Source: Lophium mytilinum (taxonomy: Eukaryota; Ascomycota; Dothideomycetes; Mytilinidiales; Mytilinidiaceae). Taken from it: 64,000 bases of DNA. Position numbers and translations under genes: made by a program. Positions within the stretch are counted from its first letter, which is position 1. Every line of letters begins with the position of its first letter. A model generated the notes under the pieces. It was given only the letters and a program-made list of their open reading frames with translations, had not been told where the DNA came from and did no database searches. This document shows positions 33,915 through 44,544 of the stretch, one piece after another. The stretch spans positions 2,108,001-2,172,000 of the forward strand of contig MU004183.1 in assembly GCA_010093605.1 (NCBI GenBank), read 5' to 3'.

Positions 33915-35267
33915 TCACTTCTTCACCGCCGGCTTCGCGGCAAAGAAACTGCTCAACTTTTTCATCCCGCTCGTATCCACCTTCTTGAGCTGCTTCAGGC
34001 TCCGACTCTCCGCCTTCTTCTTCTTCTCGTCCTCCTCCTTCTTCCGCCGCTTCTCCGCCCGGATCTCAGCCTGCTCGTCCGCGTCCTCATCTAACGTGCG
34101 CTTGCGGCTGATGTTGTCGGATACCGATCTCAGCGCCGCGGATTTCTGCCGCAAGGAGGCGAGGTGCGCGAGGTGGGCGTTTAAGGGGGTGAAGTCTACT
34201 ATCGGCGCTACGAGCGCGGCGTTGATGGAAGCGTGCAGGGTGGGTGGTATGAGCGAGAGGAGGAGAGAGAGGGCGGTGCGCAGGCGGAGGAGGTGGGGGA
34301 TGCCTTCTGGGGCTGCTATCACTGGCGGAGAGACGGAGGTGGTGGATGTCGCGTCCGTAGTCTCTGACTTGACGGTTGTTTGCGAGTCTTCGGTAGGTGT
34401 TGCAACGGCGGTAGTCTGCGATTGCGAGTCCGTAGCTTCACTGCTCTCGGACACGTTGACTCCACTGTCTTCGCGCGGGAGGTCTAAGACAGGCACGTCG
34501 AGCGCGCTGCAGACGAATTTCTCTTCCATGGACGCGGGGAGGCCGTTCGCGGCCATGCGTTCTGCTCTTTGGAGGAGGGCGGCGACGAGTTTGGGGGAAG
34601 AGAGGCGGTACATCTTCTCGTCGCCGGCGTCGACGATATCGCTGACGGATTGCATGCGCTTTGCGATCCGGGCTTTGAGCTTGGGGGTGCGGAGGAGGTG
34701 TTTGAGGTGGGGAGAGTTTGCGGTGAGGGTATCGAGGTGGTCGTCTAGGGAGAGAAAGAGCTGTTTCTGGTGCTCCTTTGCGGTCGACTTGGGCGCAAGA
34801 GCGGGGAGTAGGAGGAAGAGTATATCGAGCGGTGTGGCTATGAAGAGGTCTGCGGATTTCGTGATGTAGCCTTTATCCACTGACGCTGTGTCCTCCTCTT
34901 TCGCAGTCCCTGTGTCGGCGTTTTCAACAGAAATTCCCTCACTTTTGACCACGGCACTCTTGCTAGGCCCATCAGCCTTATGTGACCGTGGTGGTGCTAG
35001 TAACCAGCTTCTTGGGGAGCTTCTCGGCGCGGCAATCTTGGTAAATTCGTAAAATCCTTTCTCCGGACAGAAGTAATATCGGGTTGGAGTTGCGGTTGCG
35101 GGATGGGACAGTGTGACAATTCGCGCATCCCGGGACGTGTCTTTTGGGAGGACAAATAATCTTAGAGGATTTGCGGCGCTGGGAGGGAGAGTTGCGGGTG
35201 CGGTGGTTTCGGGGGTAATGATTTCCTTGGACACTTTTGCGGCTGGTTTTGAGCGTGTCCGAGCCAT
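33915..35267 (-). CDS. RNH202: ribonuclease H2 subunit B
   Basis: Accessory subunit of RNase H2, which removes ribonucleotides from DNA and RNA from hybrids in the nucleus. A single exon of 450 residues, with the first in-frame ATG at 35267 (MARTRSKPAAK). The N-terminal triple-barrel part includes LRLFVLPKDTS, IVTLSHPATATPTRYYFCPE and FYEFTKI. The helical C-terminal domain shows KSADLFIATPLDILFLLLPA and a winged-helix-like region, RMQSVSDIVDAGDEKMYRLS. The end carries a PCNA-binding-like motif, MKKLSSFF (residues 435-442), in which Met replaces the usual Gln. The long Ser/Thr/Glu-rich insertion around residues 270-330 is probably disordered. It is divergent to MCM10. Confidence 0.88.
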   Translation of the reverse strand: MARTRSKPAAKVSKEIITPETTAPATLPPSAANPLRLFVLPKDTSRDARIVTLSHPATATPTRYYFCPEKGFYEFTKIAAPRSSPRSWLLAPPRSHKADGPSKSAVVKSEGISVENADTGTAKEEDTASVDKGYITKSADLFIATPLDILFLLLPALAPKSTAKEHQKQLFLSLDDHLDTLTANSPHLKHLLRTPKLKARIAKRMQSVSDIVDAGDEKMYRLSSPKLVAALLQRAERMAANGLPASMEEKFVCSALDVPVLDLPREDSGVNVSESSEATDSQSQTTAVATPTEDSQTTVKSETTDATSTTSVSPPVIAAPEGIPHLLRLRTALSLLLSLIPPTLHASINAALVAPIVDFTPLNAHLAHLASLRQKSAALRSVSDNISRKRTLDEDADEQAEIRAEKRRKKEEDEKKKKAESRSLKQLKKVDTSGMKKLSSFFAAKPAVKK

Positions 35268-35691
35268 CTTGAAGGCCAATGTCGTGGTATGTTGTATTCA
35301 GCGTAATTCTACAGCTATAAGCACTGTTATGGTAGAGTTTAGAGGAGAATTGTGTTGTTTGAACGCTGATGGTGGGCTATCAAAGTGCAAGTCGCGTCTG
35401 CGCGTGAGGCAATCGCGATCCCAGGCTTAGTTTCACATTTAGAAGCGGCAGGGGTAACGACAACCCTTGCAAAGACAACATTCCACTGCGCCGTCAGACT
35501 TCAGCTCAGCGACTGGACGCGCCGATTCATTCATAGACGCTATTCACTGCAAGCCTGGGAATCAAAGCGCTTACAGTTTTCTCAATTCCGTGGGACATGG
35601 GATCAGCAGCTGTTGCGCCATCGATATCACCCGCGCGGGATCAACACCACACCTGCAGCACTGCGCGGCGATGATAGTGCGGGAGTCCGCC
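35268..35691. promoter_or_regulatory. divergent promoter, RNase H2B / MCM10, with CGCG motifs
   Basis: The 424-bp interval contains several CGCG-core sites: GTCGCGTCTGCGCGTGAG near 35,390, GACGCGCC near 35,518 and CGCGCGGG near 35,632. ACGCG-type cores are the binding sequence of the yeast G1/S factor MBF, which controls replication genes. Function here is inference. Confidence 0.45.
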
Positions 35692-38181
35692 ATGTCGAAA
35701 GGTACCTTTACATTGCCTTCATGTTGGCGCAGACTCCTGCTAACTTCATGAGTAGTCCCATCTGGAGAACCGAATTGGCCTCCAAAATCACCCTACGAAG
35801 CCCTCCTCAGCTCTCCCAGTGGACGAAAGAAGCTCGAACAGCGCCGTGATCGCGATTCCCCCTCCCCGTCACCAATACGACGGCCCTCTTCCGTGAGAAG
35901 ACCGGCATCAAGGGTGCAGGTTTCATCAGACGACGAGGACGACGATGAGGAGACATTAGAACTCAAACTCAAAGCAATCGAGGCACGATTGAAGCTCAAA
36001 AAACTGAAACAGGCACGAGCTAAGCGGGCGGAGAGTGAAGAGGGGGACAATGGCTCACGGACGGGGTCGCGAGCAGAAACGTCAACTCCAGCACCAATCA
36101 AAGTATCTGGGTTACGGGTACCTCGCGATATTCCACGGCCACAACCCGCGGTCCAGGTTCCAGGGTCTCCTGTCCGAAATGGCAGAGCCCCCGACGTTCA
36201 GAAATCACCAGCGCGCGTGTTATTAGGGATCGACAAAGGCTTGCGAGCGCACGATGTGTCGTTGAAGAGGGCAACCAGCTACAACCACCGGACCGATGCC
36301 GCTCGCGATGCCACCGGATCACTATCGCGGGCAAACTCCCAACGGGGTCGTGCCGAAGTCAGCACTCCTGCTCCACGGGGAAAGAGCTTTAGCGAACGGA
36401 TAGCAGAAAGCAGATTGAATGACAAGGAGCGCCAGGACAAACTCTCGAGAATTGAGAACTCGCGGAGTCGCGGGTTCGGCGTCAATGCAAATGACTTGTA
36501 CTCGTCTCAAGATTTGCCAGGATCACGAGCAATATCTTCACTGTCTTCTGGGAGCAACAGAACGGAAAGCCGTGCCATGGCTCCACCTGCCAACAATACT
36601 CAATTCCTCCAAAAGAGCCGCTCCTTAGCCGCAATAGAGAAGTCGGCAACACCAAGAAGTGGATCAACCCTCTCCTCCCGATCAGAAGGCTCGCACACCA
36701 CTACCGCCTCCTCGCTCTCCTCCAAATCTTCAGCTAACCACTTTCGCAACCCTAATCCTCCTCCTTCCACTGCAAACCCCTCTTCAGAACTTTCTCAAGT
36801 CAATGAATCGTCCGAACCAACAATTTTCGAGACCTTCTCTGGCTTCCATCTCTCCAAGCGCCTTATTCCCCACAACACTCTGACCCGTACTTTAGACGGG
36901 AAGTCTCTCTATAATCTTCCGAAGCTCCTAAAGGAAGTCAAAGGCCCGGAATACGACACGCCAGATGTTGAATCCGACTATGTAGTGCTGGGCATAATCG
37001 CCTCAAAGTCCTCTCCTTTGACGCCCAAGAACGCTCGCAAGGTGAACGCCAGCGATAACGACCCTGATGATGCCGCCAATGGACCGAGCAAGTTCATGGT
37101 ACTGCACTTAACGGATTTGAAGTGGGAGATTGACCTGTTCCTCTTTGATACAGGCTTCTCCCAGTTCTGGAAGCTAAGTGTGGGGACCATCATTGCAGTG
37201 CTGAATCCAGACATCATGCCGCCACGCAACCGTGCTACCGGGCAGTTCTCACTCAAGCTATCCAGCAGTGAGGATACTGTGCTGGAAATCGGCATGGCGC
37301 GGGACTTGGGGTTCTGTAAGGCGGTCAAGAAAGACGGCAAGGAGTGTCGGCAGTGGATCGATGGACGCAAAACTGAGTACTGCGATTTCCACGTCGAACT
37401 GGCCATTGATAAGAGTAAAAGGGGTAGAATGGAGATCAACACTATGACAGGTTTTGGGAAAGGAACAAGAGGTGGTGGTGGAAGTAGGGGCGAGCGTGGC
37501 GGCTTCAGCGGGAGGGGTGGTGGGCATGGCGGCAAAGATGATGGATTAGTGAGACAGGGGAGGTTCCATGATCGAAGTCTTCACGAGACAGTCTATATCG
37601 CCCCTGGGTCGAGGAGCGCGGCCCAACTACTAGACGAGGAAGATACGATCACTGGTGTCGGAAGGGCGGAAGCGCATCGAAAACGGCTCGCAGACCAGGA
37701 GAGAGAGCGAGAATTGGCAAAGAGGCTAGGTGAGGCGGGGAATGGTATGGGCGCTGCCTACATGAAGGCGAGAGGTGTTGATAAGCAAGAACAGGAAGAG
37801 AAACGAGTCGAGGCCGAGAAGCAGAAGGGCGAGAGTCTCGGCGAAGAAACGTTGAGTCTGCTAGGTCGCAAAGCTGGAGACGTTACACTAAGTCCTGTGA
37901 AGCGTAAACGAAGCACGGGATTTAGCAACACCAACAAGACGAGCGAGCCAATGGGTTGGGGCGGAGCTTTTCAGCGCGGCTTGCCTGTTCCGAAAAAGAA
38001 AGAGCGAGAGGAAAGAGAAGTCAGTCCAGCCAAAAAGAAAGCGAGGTTCATGCTCGAAAAGAAGGGCATTAGAGAGCCAGGGCGGGATAGTCTTGGTGGG
38101 ATGGACATTGGGCTGATAGCAGCAATGGATGAGGACGACGACGATGACGACGGTTTGGAGATTATCCCCAGCATGCGGTAG
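35692..38181 (+). CDS. MCM10: replication initiation factor Mcm10
   Basis: Mcm10 binds the CMG helicase, polymerase alpha and single-stranded DNA at origins. Exons are 35692-35701 (MSK plus one base) and 35756-38181, with a 54-bp GTACCT...TAG intron, giving 811 residues. The spliced start reads MSKVPSGEPNWPPKSPYEAL. A coiled coil follows the acidic DDEDDDEE tract. The central OB-fold region includes FSGFHLSKRLIPHNTLTRTL and FMVLHLTDLKWEIDLFLFD. Next is the conserved zinc finger with C523, C533, C545 and H548 (RDLGFCKAVKKDGKEC). The Gly/Arg-rich linker and basic C-terminus (KRKRST, PAKKKARF) fit a nuclear protein. The tiny first exon is inferred from frame and homology of the N-terminus. Confidence 0.92.
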
Positions 38182-38776
38182 GCTTATAGCGACTTTGGGC
38201 TTGGGTATGGTGTTTGGGACTGCATTGGTATAGGATATCCTCTTGGGTTTATATGGAGCGACATTAGGCGAATCAGATCGCTTGATTGATGAGGCCGGAG
38301 TTAAACCGGTGGTCAACTTCCAGAATTCAATTTCGACGACGGTGATTGCGCTTTTCTATAACCAGCCCTCGTGAGTCTTATCAATAAAACCTAGCTCTCG
38401 TTGTAGAGCACTCTAGTGTTCGCCTTTTCTCGCTGCTCTTTATCGAGACATCAATTGTCAGTGAACATTTTCTTACAAAGTCCCAATTTCATCGAGTAGT
38501 ACTCCACGAGAAAGGAACTTCTTCTACATGGTCGCATTCCTCCGCTGCATATTCTCATCTTTATTGTACTAGTCTACCAACTCTTTTTCTCCTGCTAGAC
38601 TATGACAGTCCTTTCCTGCGATTTGGCTGTCACGAAAGAAATTCGAAATATGCATGTTTCTTGATCTAATTGATATAGAACAGGGTAGACGCAAGAGGGC
38701 AAATCCTACCCAACTTCTACTTTCTACTCGGAAGTAATTACGCTGTAGTTAGATTACGACAATTTTCTCTGCCAAC
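38182..38776. other. intergenic, promoter of the TTL-like gene
   Basis: An AT-richer region with no supported coding frame. Confidence 0.4.
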
Positions 38777-40210
38777 ATGGCAACCAAGCCGGAGACAGCC
38801 TCGTTTTACGCCCTAATTGCCTACGAAGACCCTTACGTTCAACCGCTCATCCTCTCCGCACTAGAGAAACAATTCCCAACCCAATACCACATCATCCCCT
38901 CTCTCTCCGCCCTCCCTTCTACCGCGTTAACATCAGAAGAAGTCCAGCCAAGGAAACCAGAACCCCAGCTCCTCCAAATCCTCCCATACGAATCTCTCTC
39001 TTTCGACCACGCCCTCGCCCATCCGACCACCTCACTCATAAACGCCTACATCATCCGCAAAGCGCTGATCCGGAAGCACTACCTCGCCACCACCGTCGCA
39101 AACTGGATCGTCAAGAACCCCGACAGCGTGCTAAAGACGAACGTCGTGCCCGGCGAGAGCTTCGAGGTCGATTATGTCGAGTTCCTTGACGAAGCAGTCC
39201 TAGAATGCTGGGGGCTCCGAGAGAGCTGGGCCCGCAACGCCGCCAAACCAACCGCGCGAGAAGAGCGCCCCGAAGGCAGCGACCCCCAAGAGCGCGAATG
39301 GTGGATCCTGAAACCCGGCCTCAGCGACCGCGGGCAGGGCATCCGCCTCTTCAGCTCCGAAGAAGAACTCACGCGTATCTTCGAGGAGTGGGATCCGGAC
39401 AACGATAGCGACGACGAGGACGAAGAGCCGGAGCGCTCAGACGACGAGAACGACGACCCCCTTCCTGCTACCCCGAAACCACAAGCAGACGACCGCATCA
39501 TCACGTCCCACCTTCGCCACTTCACCGCCCAGCCCTACATCCACCCGCCCCTGCTCCTCCCCCCTCCCGGCGGCGACGCGGCCCGCAAATTCCACATCCG
39601 CACATACGTCCTCGCCGTCGGCGCGCTCCGCGTGTATGTCTACAAACCCATGCTCGCCCTCTTCGCGGCCGCGCCCTACCTCCCGCCCTGGGTGTCCCCC
39701 TCCGGCGGTGGCGACATCAACAGCGCCGCGGGTTTGCGCGCGCATCTTACGAATACGTGTCTGCAGGAGACTGGGGAGCGGGAGGGGAGTGTGGGGTTAT
39801 TTTGGGATTTACCCGACACAATTGGCGAGGAGGGGCAGGGGAAGGGGTGGAAAGAGGCTGTGTTTAGCCAGATCTGCGCGGTGACGGGGGAGGTGTTTGA
39901 GGCGGCGGCGAGGGGGATGGGGGTGCATTTTCAGCCGCTGCCGAATGCGTTTGAGGTGTTCGGGTTGGACTTCTTGGTTAAGGATGGGAGGGATGGGGAG
40001 GAGAAAGGGGGGTTTACGGCGTATTTGCTGGAGGTGAATGCGTTTCCAGATTTCAAGCAGACGGGGGAAGAGTTGAAGGAGCTGATTGGGGGATTGTGGG
40101 ATGGGGTCGTGGATGTGGCTGTTGGAGGATTTTTTGGGTTGGAGGGGGAGAAGGAGGGGAGGGATGAGAGGATGGTGGAGGTGTTGGATATTGATCTTGG
40201 GAGGCGGTAG
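38777..40210 (+). CDS. tubulin-tyrosine-ligase-like protein
   Basis: An ATP-grasp-fold ligase of the TTL family; yeast Pby1 has a related domain, but filamentous-fungal members are not well characterised. A single exon of 477 residues with an ATG at 38777. Family features include SLINAYIIRKALIRKHYLA, the ATP-binding segment WWILKPGLSDRGQGIRLFSS, RKFHIRTYVLAVGALRVYVY, HLTNTCLQ and the metal-binding end FGLDFLVKDG ... YLLEVNAFPDFKQTG. An acidic insertion of about 35 residues (DPDNDSDDEDEEPERSDDEN) interrupts the fold. The GC content is high, so the opposite strand carries long shadow frames. The acceptor substrate, tubulin or otherwise, cannot be told. Confidence 0.87.
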   Translation: MATKPETASFYALIAYEDPYVQPLILSALEKQFPTQYHIIPSLSALPSTALTSEEVQPRKPEPQLLQILPYESLSFDHALAHPTTSLINAYIIRKALIRKHYLATTVANWIVKNPDSVLKTNVVPGESFEVDYVEFLDEAVLECWGLRESWARNAAKPTAREERPEGSDPQEREWWILKPGLSDRGQGIRLFSSEEELTRIFEEWDPDNDSDDEDEEPERSDDENDDPLPATPKPQADDRIITSHLRHFTAQPYIHPPLLLPPPGGDAARKFHIRTYVLAVGALRVYVYKPMLALFAAAPYLPPWVSPSGGGDINSAAGLRAHLTNTCLQETGEREGSVGLFWDLPDTIGEEGQGKGWKEAVFSQICAVTGEVFEAAARGMGVHFQPLPNAFEVFGLDFLVKDGRDGEEKGGFTAYLLEVNAFPDFKQTGEELKELIGGLWDGVVDVAVGGFFGLEGEKEGRDERMVEVLDIDLGRR

Positions 40211-40407
40211 GTTGGGCGACTGTGGCAGTGGGTTCCTGAAAAGAAGCTGACAGATGTGGCCTGCTTTTTGACATGCTATGCATAGAAATCATTTAAGACC
40301 CGTGTTCGGGGTCAGAGTCTCGCTGATAGGACTATCTACTCGCTCATCATACTCTTTGCAGATCCACTACTCCATTTTCATACCTTTGACGTCTCTGTTC
40401 CATGACT

Positions 40408-42060
40408 TCAAACAACCGTATTGCCCAGAACCTTGAACACCGCACTCCCGCTTCCTGGTTTGCTCACAACAACTGCTTCGGTCAGCTTCTCGTCACTGAT
40501 CTCAGGCCACTTCTTCCGGTAGTACTCCTTCTCCCACACGCTCCTCACAGCGTCGACTTTGTCTTTCGGCACGAGATGGACACTGCATCCACCCCACCCA
40601 GCACCAGTAAGTCGACTACCATACGCGCCGGCTCCTCGAGCAAGGGTGCACAGCTCGTCCAGCTCCGGACAGCTGCAGTCGTACAGATCGCGGCACGAAT
40701 CTTGCGTGGCGTTCATCAGGTCCCCAAGCGAAGTAAGAAGAGCATCGCTAGCGCCGTCTGTCGGTGGCGAGGAGAGGAGCTGGCGGAATTTGATGACTCT
40801 CTCGGCTTCTGTGAAGACGTGGAGGGCGCGTTGTCGGAGCATGAAGCGTTCTGCGCGGACGGTGAACTTGGACATGTATTTTTCGTTGAGCTCATCCTCG
40901 GAGATGCCTAATAGGCCGCAGATGTCGGCGCGGGTATAGCCTTCTTCTTGTACGAGGTAGTCTTGTGTCAGCTGAGCCAATTTCTCGAGTTGAAGCTGAA
41001 AGTCGGTCACTGAGGTTTTGCTGTTGTCGGATATGCCTTCTTTCTCCTCGAAGTAGGTGTCGTGGAAGCCGCGGAGAGAGGTACCAAGGGGCGAGGAGTC
41101 GGTTGGTAGTGGTGTCTTGAGATTGAAGACCTTAGCTAGGTAGACAGCTGCTAGTGTGCACTCAACGACTCGCAGATTGTAGCATACGGGCGCCGTGACG
41201 TGTTTGTCGGCTGCGACGAAAGATTGAGCGATGACGAATGTGAGCTCAGGAGATGTGGATGGGAAGGAGATTGGTGTGGCCGTCAAACTGGGTTTGAAGG
41301 AGACGTAGAGAGCGCTTCCGCGCAGGGAGAACACTGAAGCAGATTGATCCATGCCTCCTGAGTTCACACCGACAGCACGTTCAGAGACAATGGCTAGCTC
41401 ACACAGCTCCGTCTTGTCCACCTTCTCCTCTCCGTTCGCCTTCATGACTGCTAACGCGCTCGTGCACACAAAAGCTGCACTACTAGATAGCCCGCCGCCA
41501 CTTGGTACCGTACCATCTGACAATATGTCCATGCCTACGGATGTGAAGCGCGCATCCTTCTTCTTCTGTTGCAAGAGCTTGGTTGCTCCCCGTAGTCCGG
41601 ACTTGAAGTAGTTTGTCCATTCGTGCGCAGATGCGTCAATTGGCACCTCGCCTTCCGCCGGGATCTCAAATTCCCGACTGGGGAATTTCTCCGAGAGCAC
41701 GTTTGCGATGCGGATTGTGGATGCGCCGGTGGTAGGGCGGACGGCAACGGCCATGAGGAAATCGGCCGTGACAGCCATGGGGAGGACTTCGTATAAGGAG
41801 TAGTCGATGTGCTGTCCACTTATCTTAGCTACTTGCATTACGCATGACCGCAGAAGGAGAACTTTGGACGGTCTTGAATCAATCTTGATACTTACTTCGC
41901 CAATCAGGTTCACTCTGCCCGGACTTCTCGATACAAAGTCGGCCTGATGTCCATACTTCTCCTTGAACAAGGCTAGGAGCTTCTCCCAGCGCGTCTTTTC
42001 CACGGGAATAGCATCGTCAGGGTAGATGTCGTGTAGAGAGGTTGCTGTAGGCACCTCCAT
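40408..42060 (-). CDS. GAL1: galactokinase, two exons
   Basis: Phosphorylates galactose to galactose-1-phosphate, the first committed Leloir step, in the cytosol. Exons are 41896-42060 and 40408-41811, giving 522 residues, typical for fungal Gal1. Motifs are SRSPGRVNLIGE joined across the intron to HIDYSLYEVLPMAV (galactose-binding signature), the GHMP ATP loop PSGGGLSSSAA (residues 158-168), GVNSGGMDQSAS with the likely catalytic Asp210, and the C-terminal GAYGSRLTGAGWGG loop. The 84-bp intron is a multiple of three and has no stop, so reading straight through gives a protein 28 residues longer, inserted inside the substrate-binding motif. The start MEVPTATSLHDIYPD follows the first suitable ATG. 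The 3' end lies 197 bp from the convergent TTL-like gene. Confidence 0.95.
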   Translation of the reverse strand: MEVPTATSLHDIYPDDAIPVEKTRWEKLLALFKEKYGHQADFVSRSPGRVNLIGEVSIKIDSRPSKVLLLRSCVMQVAKISGQHIDYSLYEVLPMAVTADFLMAVAVRPTTGASTIRIANVLSEKFPSREFEIPAEGEVPIDASAHEWTNYFKSGLRGATKLLQQKKKDARFTSVGMDILSDGTVPSGGGLSSSAAFVCTSALAVMKANGEEKVDKTELCELAIVSERAVGVNSGGMDQSASVFSLRGSALYVSFKPSLTATPISFPSTSPELTFVIAQSFVAADKHVTAPVCYNLRVVECTLAAVYLAKVFNLKTPLPTDSSPLGTSLRGFHDTYFEEKEGISDNSKTSVTDFQLQLEKLAQLTQDYLVQEEGYTRADICGLLGISEDELNEKYMSKFTVRAERFMLRQRALHVFTEAERVIKFRQLLSSPPTDGASDALLTSLGDLMNATQDSCRDLYDCSCPELDELCTLARGAGAYGSRLTGAGWGGCSVHLVPKDKVDAVRSVWEKEYYRKKWPEISDEKLTEAVVVSKPGSGSAVFKVLGNTVV

Positions 42061-42306
42061 CTTTCGTGAAAGCTTGCGAGAGCTGTGGAGGGGTATCAAA
42101 GCTGATTATTTGCCTCAATTGGAATGTTAGGATGAGATTGATATGAGAAGAGAAAAAGTAGCCAGAAGAAAAGTCGGGGAGAGGGAGGGAACAGGTGTTT
42201 GTATGCTGCGACAGGTGATGGGAGTTTAGTTTAAATGTCAAGTGACAGACGGAAGCAGTACCGTTTCCAGAATCCCCGCGTGTGGCTTGTGAATGGGTGG
42301 CGTATA

Positions 42307-42606
42307 CAGCAATAACCTGAGTATAGAGTTTTCGGTGGGCTGGTGATATACTCTATCGAGCGATAAGTTTCGGCTGACTGTACTATTTTGTATGGGACAT
42401 AGTAATGATAGTGATACCCTTGCTTACTGTGGTATCACTACGCCCCTCTTACCTATGGGCGGGTGATCCGTAGTACCTCTAATACACCTTGGGGTTCCCT
42501 TGATCTCGCTGGTTGAAGTCACTGGCTTACAAATTACTAATACGTAACTTTTGATACGTGATACGACTCCTGGCAAAAAGCCGTATCACGATATTCAGGT
42601 TTGCTG
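42307..42606 (-). mobile_element. pogo-like MITE, copy 1
   Basis: 300 bp, flanked by TA on both sides. The ends are CAGCAATAACCTGAGTATAG and its inverted counterpart ATATTCAGGTTTGCTG. The sequence aligns along its whole length with the reverse complement of the element at 49237-49573; shared blocks include GTGATATACTCTAT, TTTCGGCTGAC, TTACTGTGGTATCACTA and GGCTTACAAAT. There is no coding capacity. It is the more diverged and shorter of the two copies, so probably older. Confidence 0.85.
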
Positions 42607-43118
42607 TAGTCCGAACAACCTGAGGTCCGTGCTTCCCTTGTAAAAGGTTAGGTATCCTGGCGTGCCTGGTACCTATCTACGTCCTGACCGTCTTCCTCCA
42701 TCGACCATTAAATTGTCCGTCGCGCATCTCATCGTGCTCTCAGAAGAATCGAATGCTAAGTTACACGAGGTAGTAGCAGCCTCTTATAGTCACATTGCAG
42801 TCCTAACTCCCCAGCTTGTTACCTCATAGAGACTTTGCAAAGAAGTATAATTCAAGGGCACTTCTTTGATGGTTGCAGGGAGGCTGAGAAAACAATCGTC
42901 TCCATGTGGTGGCTACGTGGCTAAACCGTGCACCTTATTGGTGACTTGATTATGCACTCAGCCTCAGCCTTGCATCTTGAGGGGAGGGGCTGGGAAACAC
43001 CCAAGGTTCGTCGTTGCAAGAGTCTCACAGCTTTTCTTGACGAGGCAGATGCATTTAACTATAGCTCTGGGTTCTGTCTCAACCTTCCAATATACTAGAC
43101 TGCTCACACTAGTCATAC
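42607..43118. other. intergenic, upstream of the kinase gene
   Basis: No coding frame recognised. Together with the MITE it fills the space between galactokinase and the kinase. Confidence 0.4.
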
Positions 43119-44544
43119 ATGGCAACCCACTCGCCGTCGTTACGGCGCCCGGCTGAGCTTTTAGATCAACACTTCGTTTCCGAAGATCCGGAGTCTCAAT
43201 GGAAGAGCCGCACTTCTTACACCGACACTGATATCCAAGACATCTCCTCGCTACTTGACCACGTTAAGCCAACATGGAGCAAGTTCCCTCGTGCCTACGT
43301 TGTCCTCCGAGCCATCTCGAAGCTCGACCAGCTCGATCCGTTGATAGCCAGCGGGTTTACCGACCACTGTTTTCCCGTAACAGAGACTCGCACGCTTCCT
43401 CCTCAATTACCACCGACCACGCGAGCGGAGATCCTAAGCGCCCAAGGAATGATCCTGACAAAATCAATGGACATTGAGAAAGGGGAGAGAGGTCGACATA
43501 TGCACTTCGGCCCGGGCGAATTAATTCCTTTTGAATCCAAAGAAGTGCTTGGCTTAGGCCGTTACGGAGAAGTCGATCGAGTGATTAGCCTCATCAGCCA
43601 TAAGGAGTACGCAAGGAAACAGATCAGCCGCCGTCTAGCCTTTGGTGATAAATGGAAGCGCGAAGCTGTCGCAGCATTCGCCAGAGAAGTCAGCATATTG
43701 AGTTCTCTCCACCACAGAAACATTGTTCAGTTCAATGGAAGCTATACCGATACTTCTTCTTATTGCCTTCTTTTGTCACCTGTTGCAGAGATGAGCCTCT
43801 CTTGCTGTCTCCGCAACCCTGTCGACGCTTCGTCGCCCACTTCATTGACCGCAAATGTGACACCTTGGATGGGACAACTGTCTTCAGCTTTGAGCTATCT
43901 TCATGGAAAGCGGATCAGACACGCAGATATTAAGCCTGATAACCTTATCATAAAACAAAGAGATATTTTCCTTGCGGATTTTGGCATTTCACGTGCTTAT
44001 TCGTATGGAGAATCGAGCACATCATCAGGCCCAACCAATCATACCGCACGGTACTGTGCTCCCGAGATCACCCTTCAGGAGAGACGACACTACTCCTCTG
44101 ATATTTGGTCGCTTGGGTGCGTGTTCTTTGAGATGGCGGCTGCCAAAAAATCATGGACAACACAGAATCTCGAAGCCTTCTTCGGACAGACTGGTACCTG
44201 TGAACCATATATTCGACAAAATCTGCCAGCTCTAAAGGCTATGTTGGTTAGGCTAAGGATGGGGTCGCCCTTTTCCTGGTCATTACATTGGGCGGAGGAG
44301 ATGCTGAAGCTTGATCCACGTAGCCGCCCCACCGCTGCTCAAATTGCTGCTGCTGCCGTAGATCATGTAAAAGAAGGGTATCCTCCCTCTGAAGGTAAGT
44401 ACTGCGTGCGTCAAAGCGAGAGGCGCAGCTGATAGTCCCGCAGGGCTCGTCGAGCAGATGGAAGTAGATCAACTTGGTGGACGGACGCAGGCGACGATAG
44501 TGCTGGAAGATATGTACGATGGGCCTAAATCTTCGTCACACTAG
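43119..44544 (+). CDS. protein kinase with HAD in place of HRD
   Basis: Exons are 43119-44394 and 44444-44544 with a 49-bp GTAAGT...CAG intron, giving 458 residues. The N-terminal 135 residues are of unknown fold. The kinase domain shows the Gly loop GLGRYGEV (145-152), the ATP lysine in YARKQI (Lys167), the helix-C glutamate in FAREVSIL (Glu190), the catalytic loop HADIKPDN (268-275), DFG (287-289) and APE (314-316), followed by DIWSLGCVFFEM. All catalytic residues are present, but Ala269 replaces the Arg of HRD, making this a non-RD kinase. Kinases of this form are often found in fungal accessory regions. The short second exon adds a tail, LVEQMEVDQLGGRTQATIVL. Confidence 0.85.

Noticed and set aside
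38839-40292. Minus-strand frames opposite the TTL-like gene
   Set aside because: Shadows of a GC-rich real gene whose plus-strand product has clear ATP-grasp motifs.
40402-40911. A 169-codon plus-strand frame at the galactokinase 3' end
   Set aside because: Antisense shadow of galactokinase.
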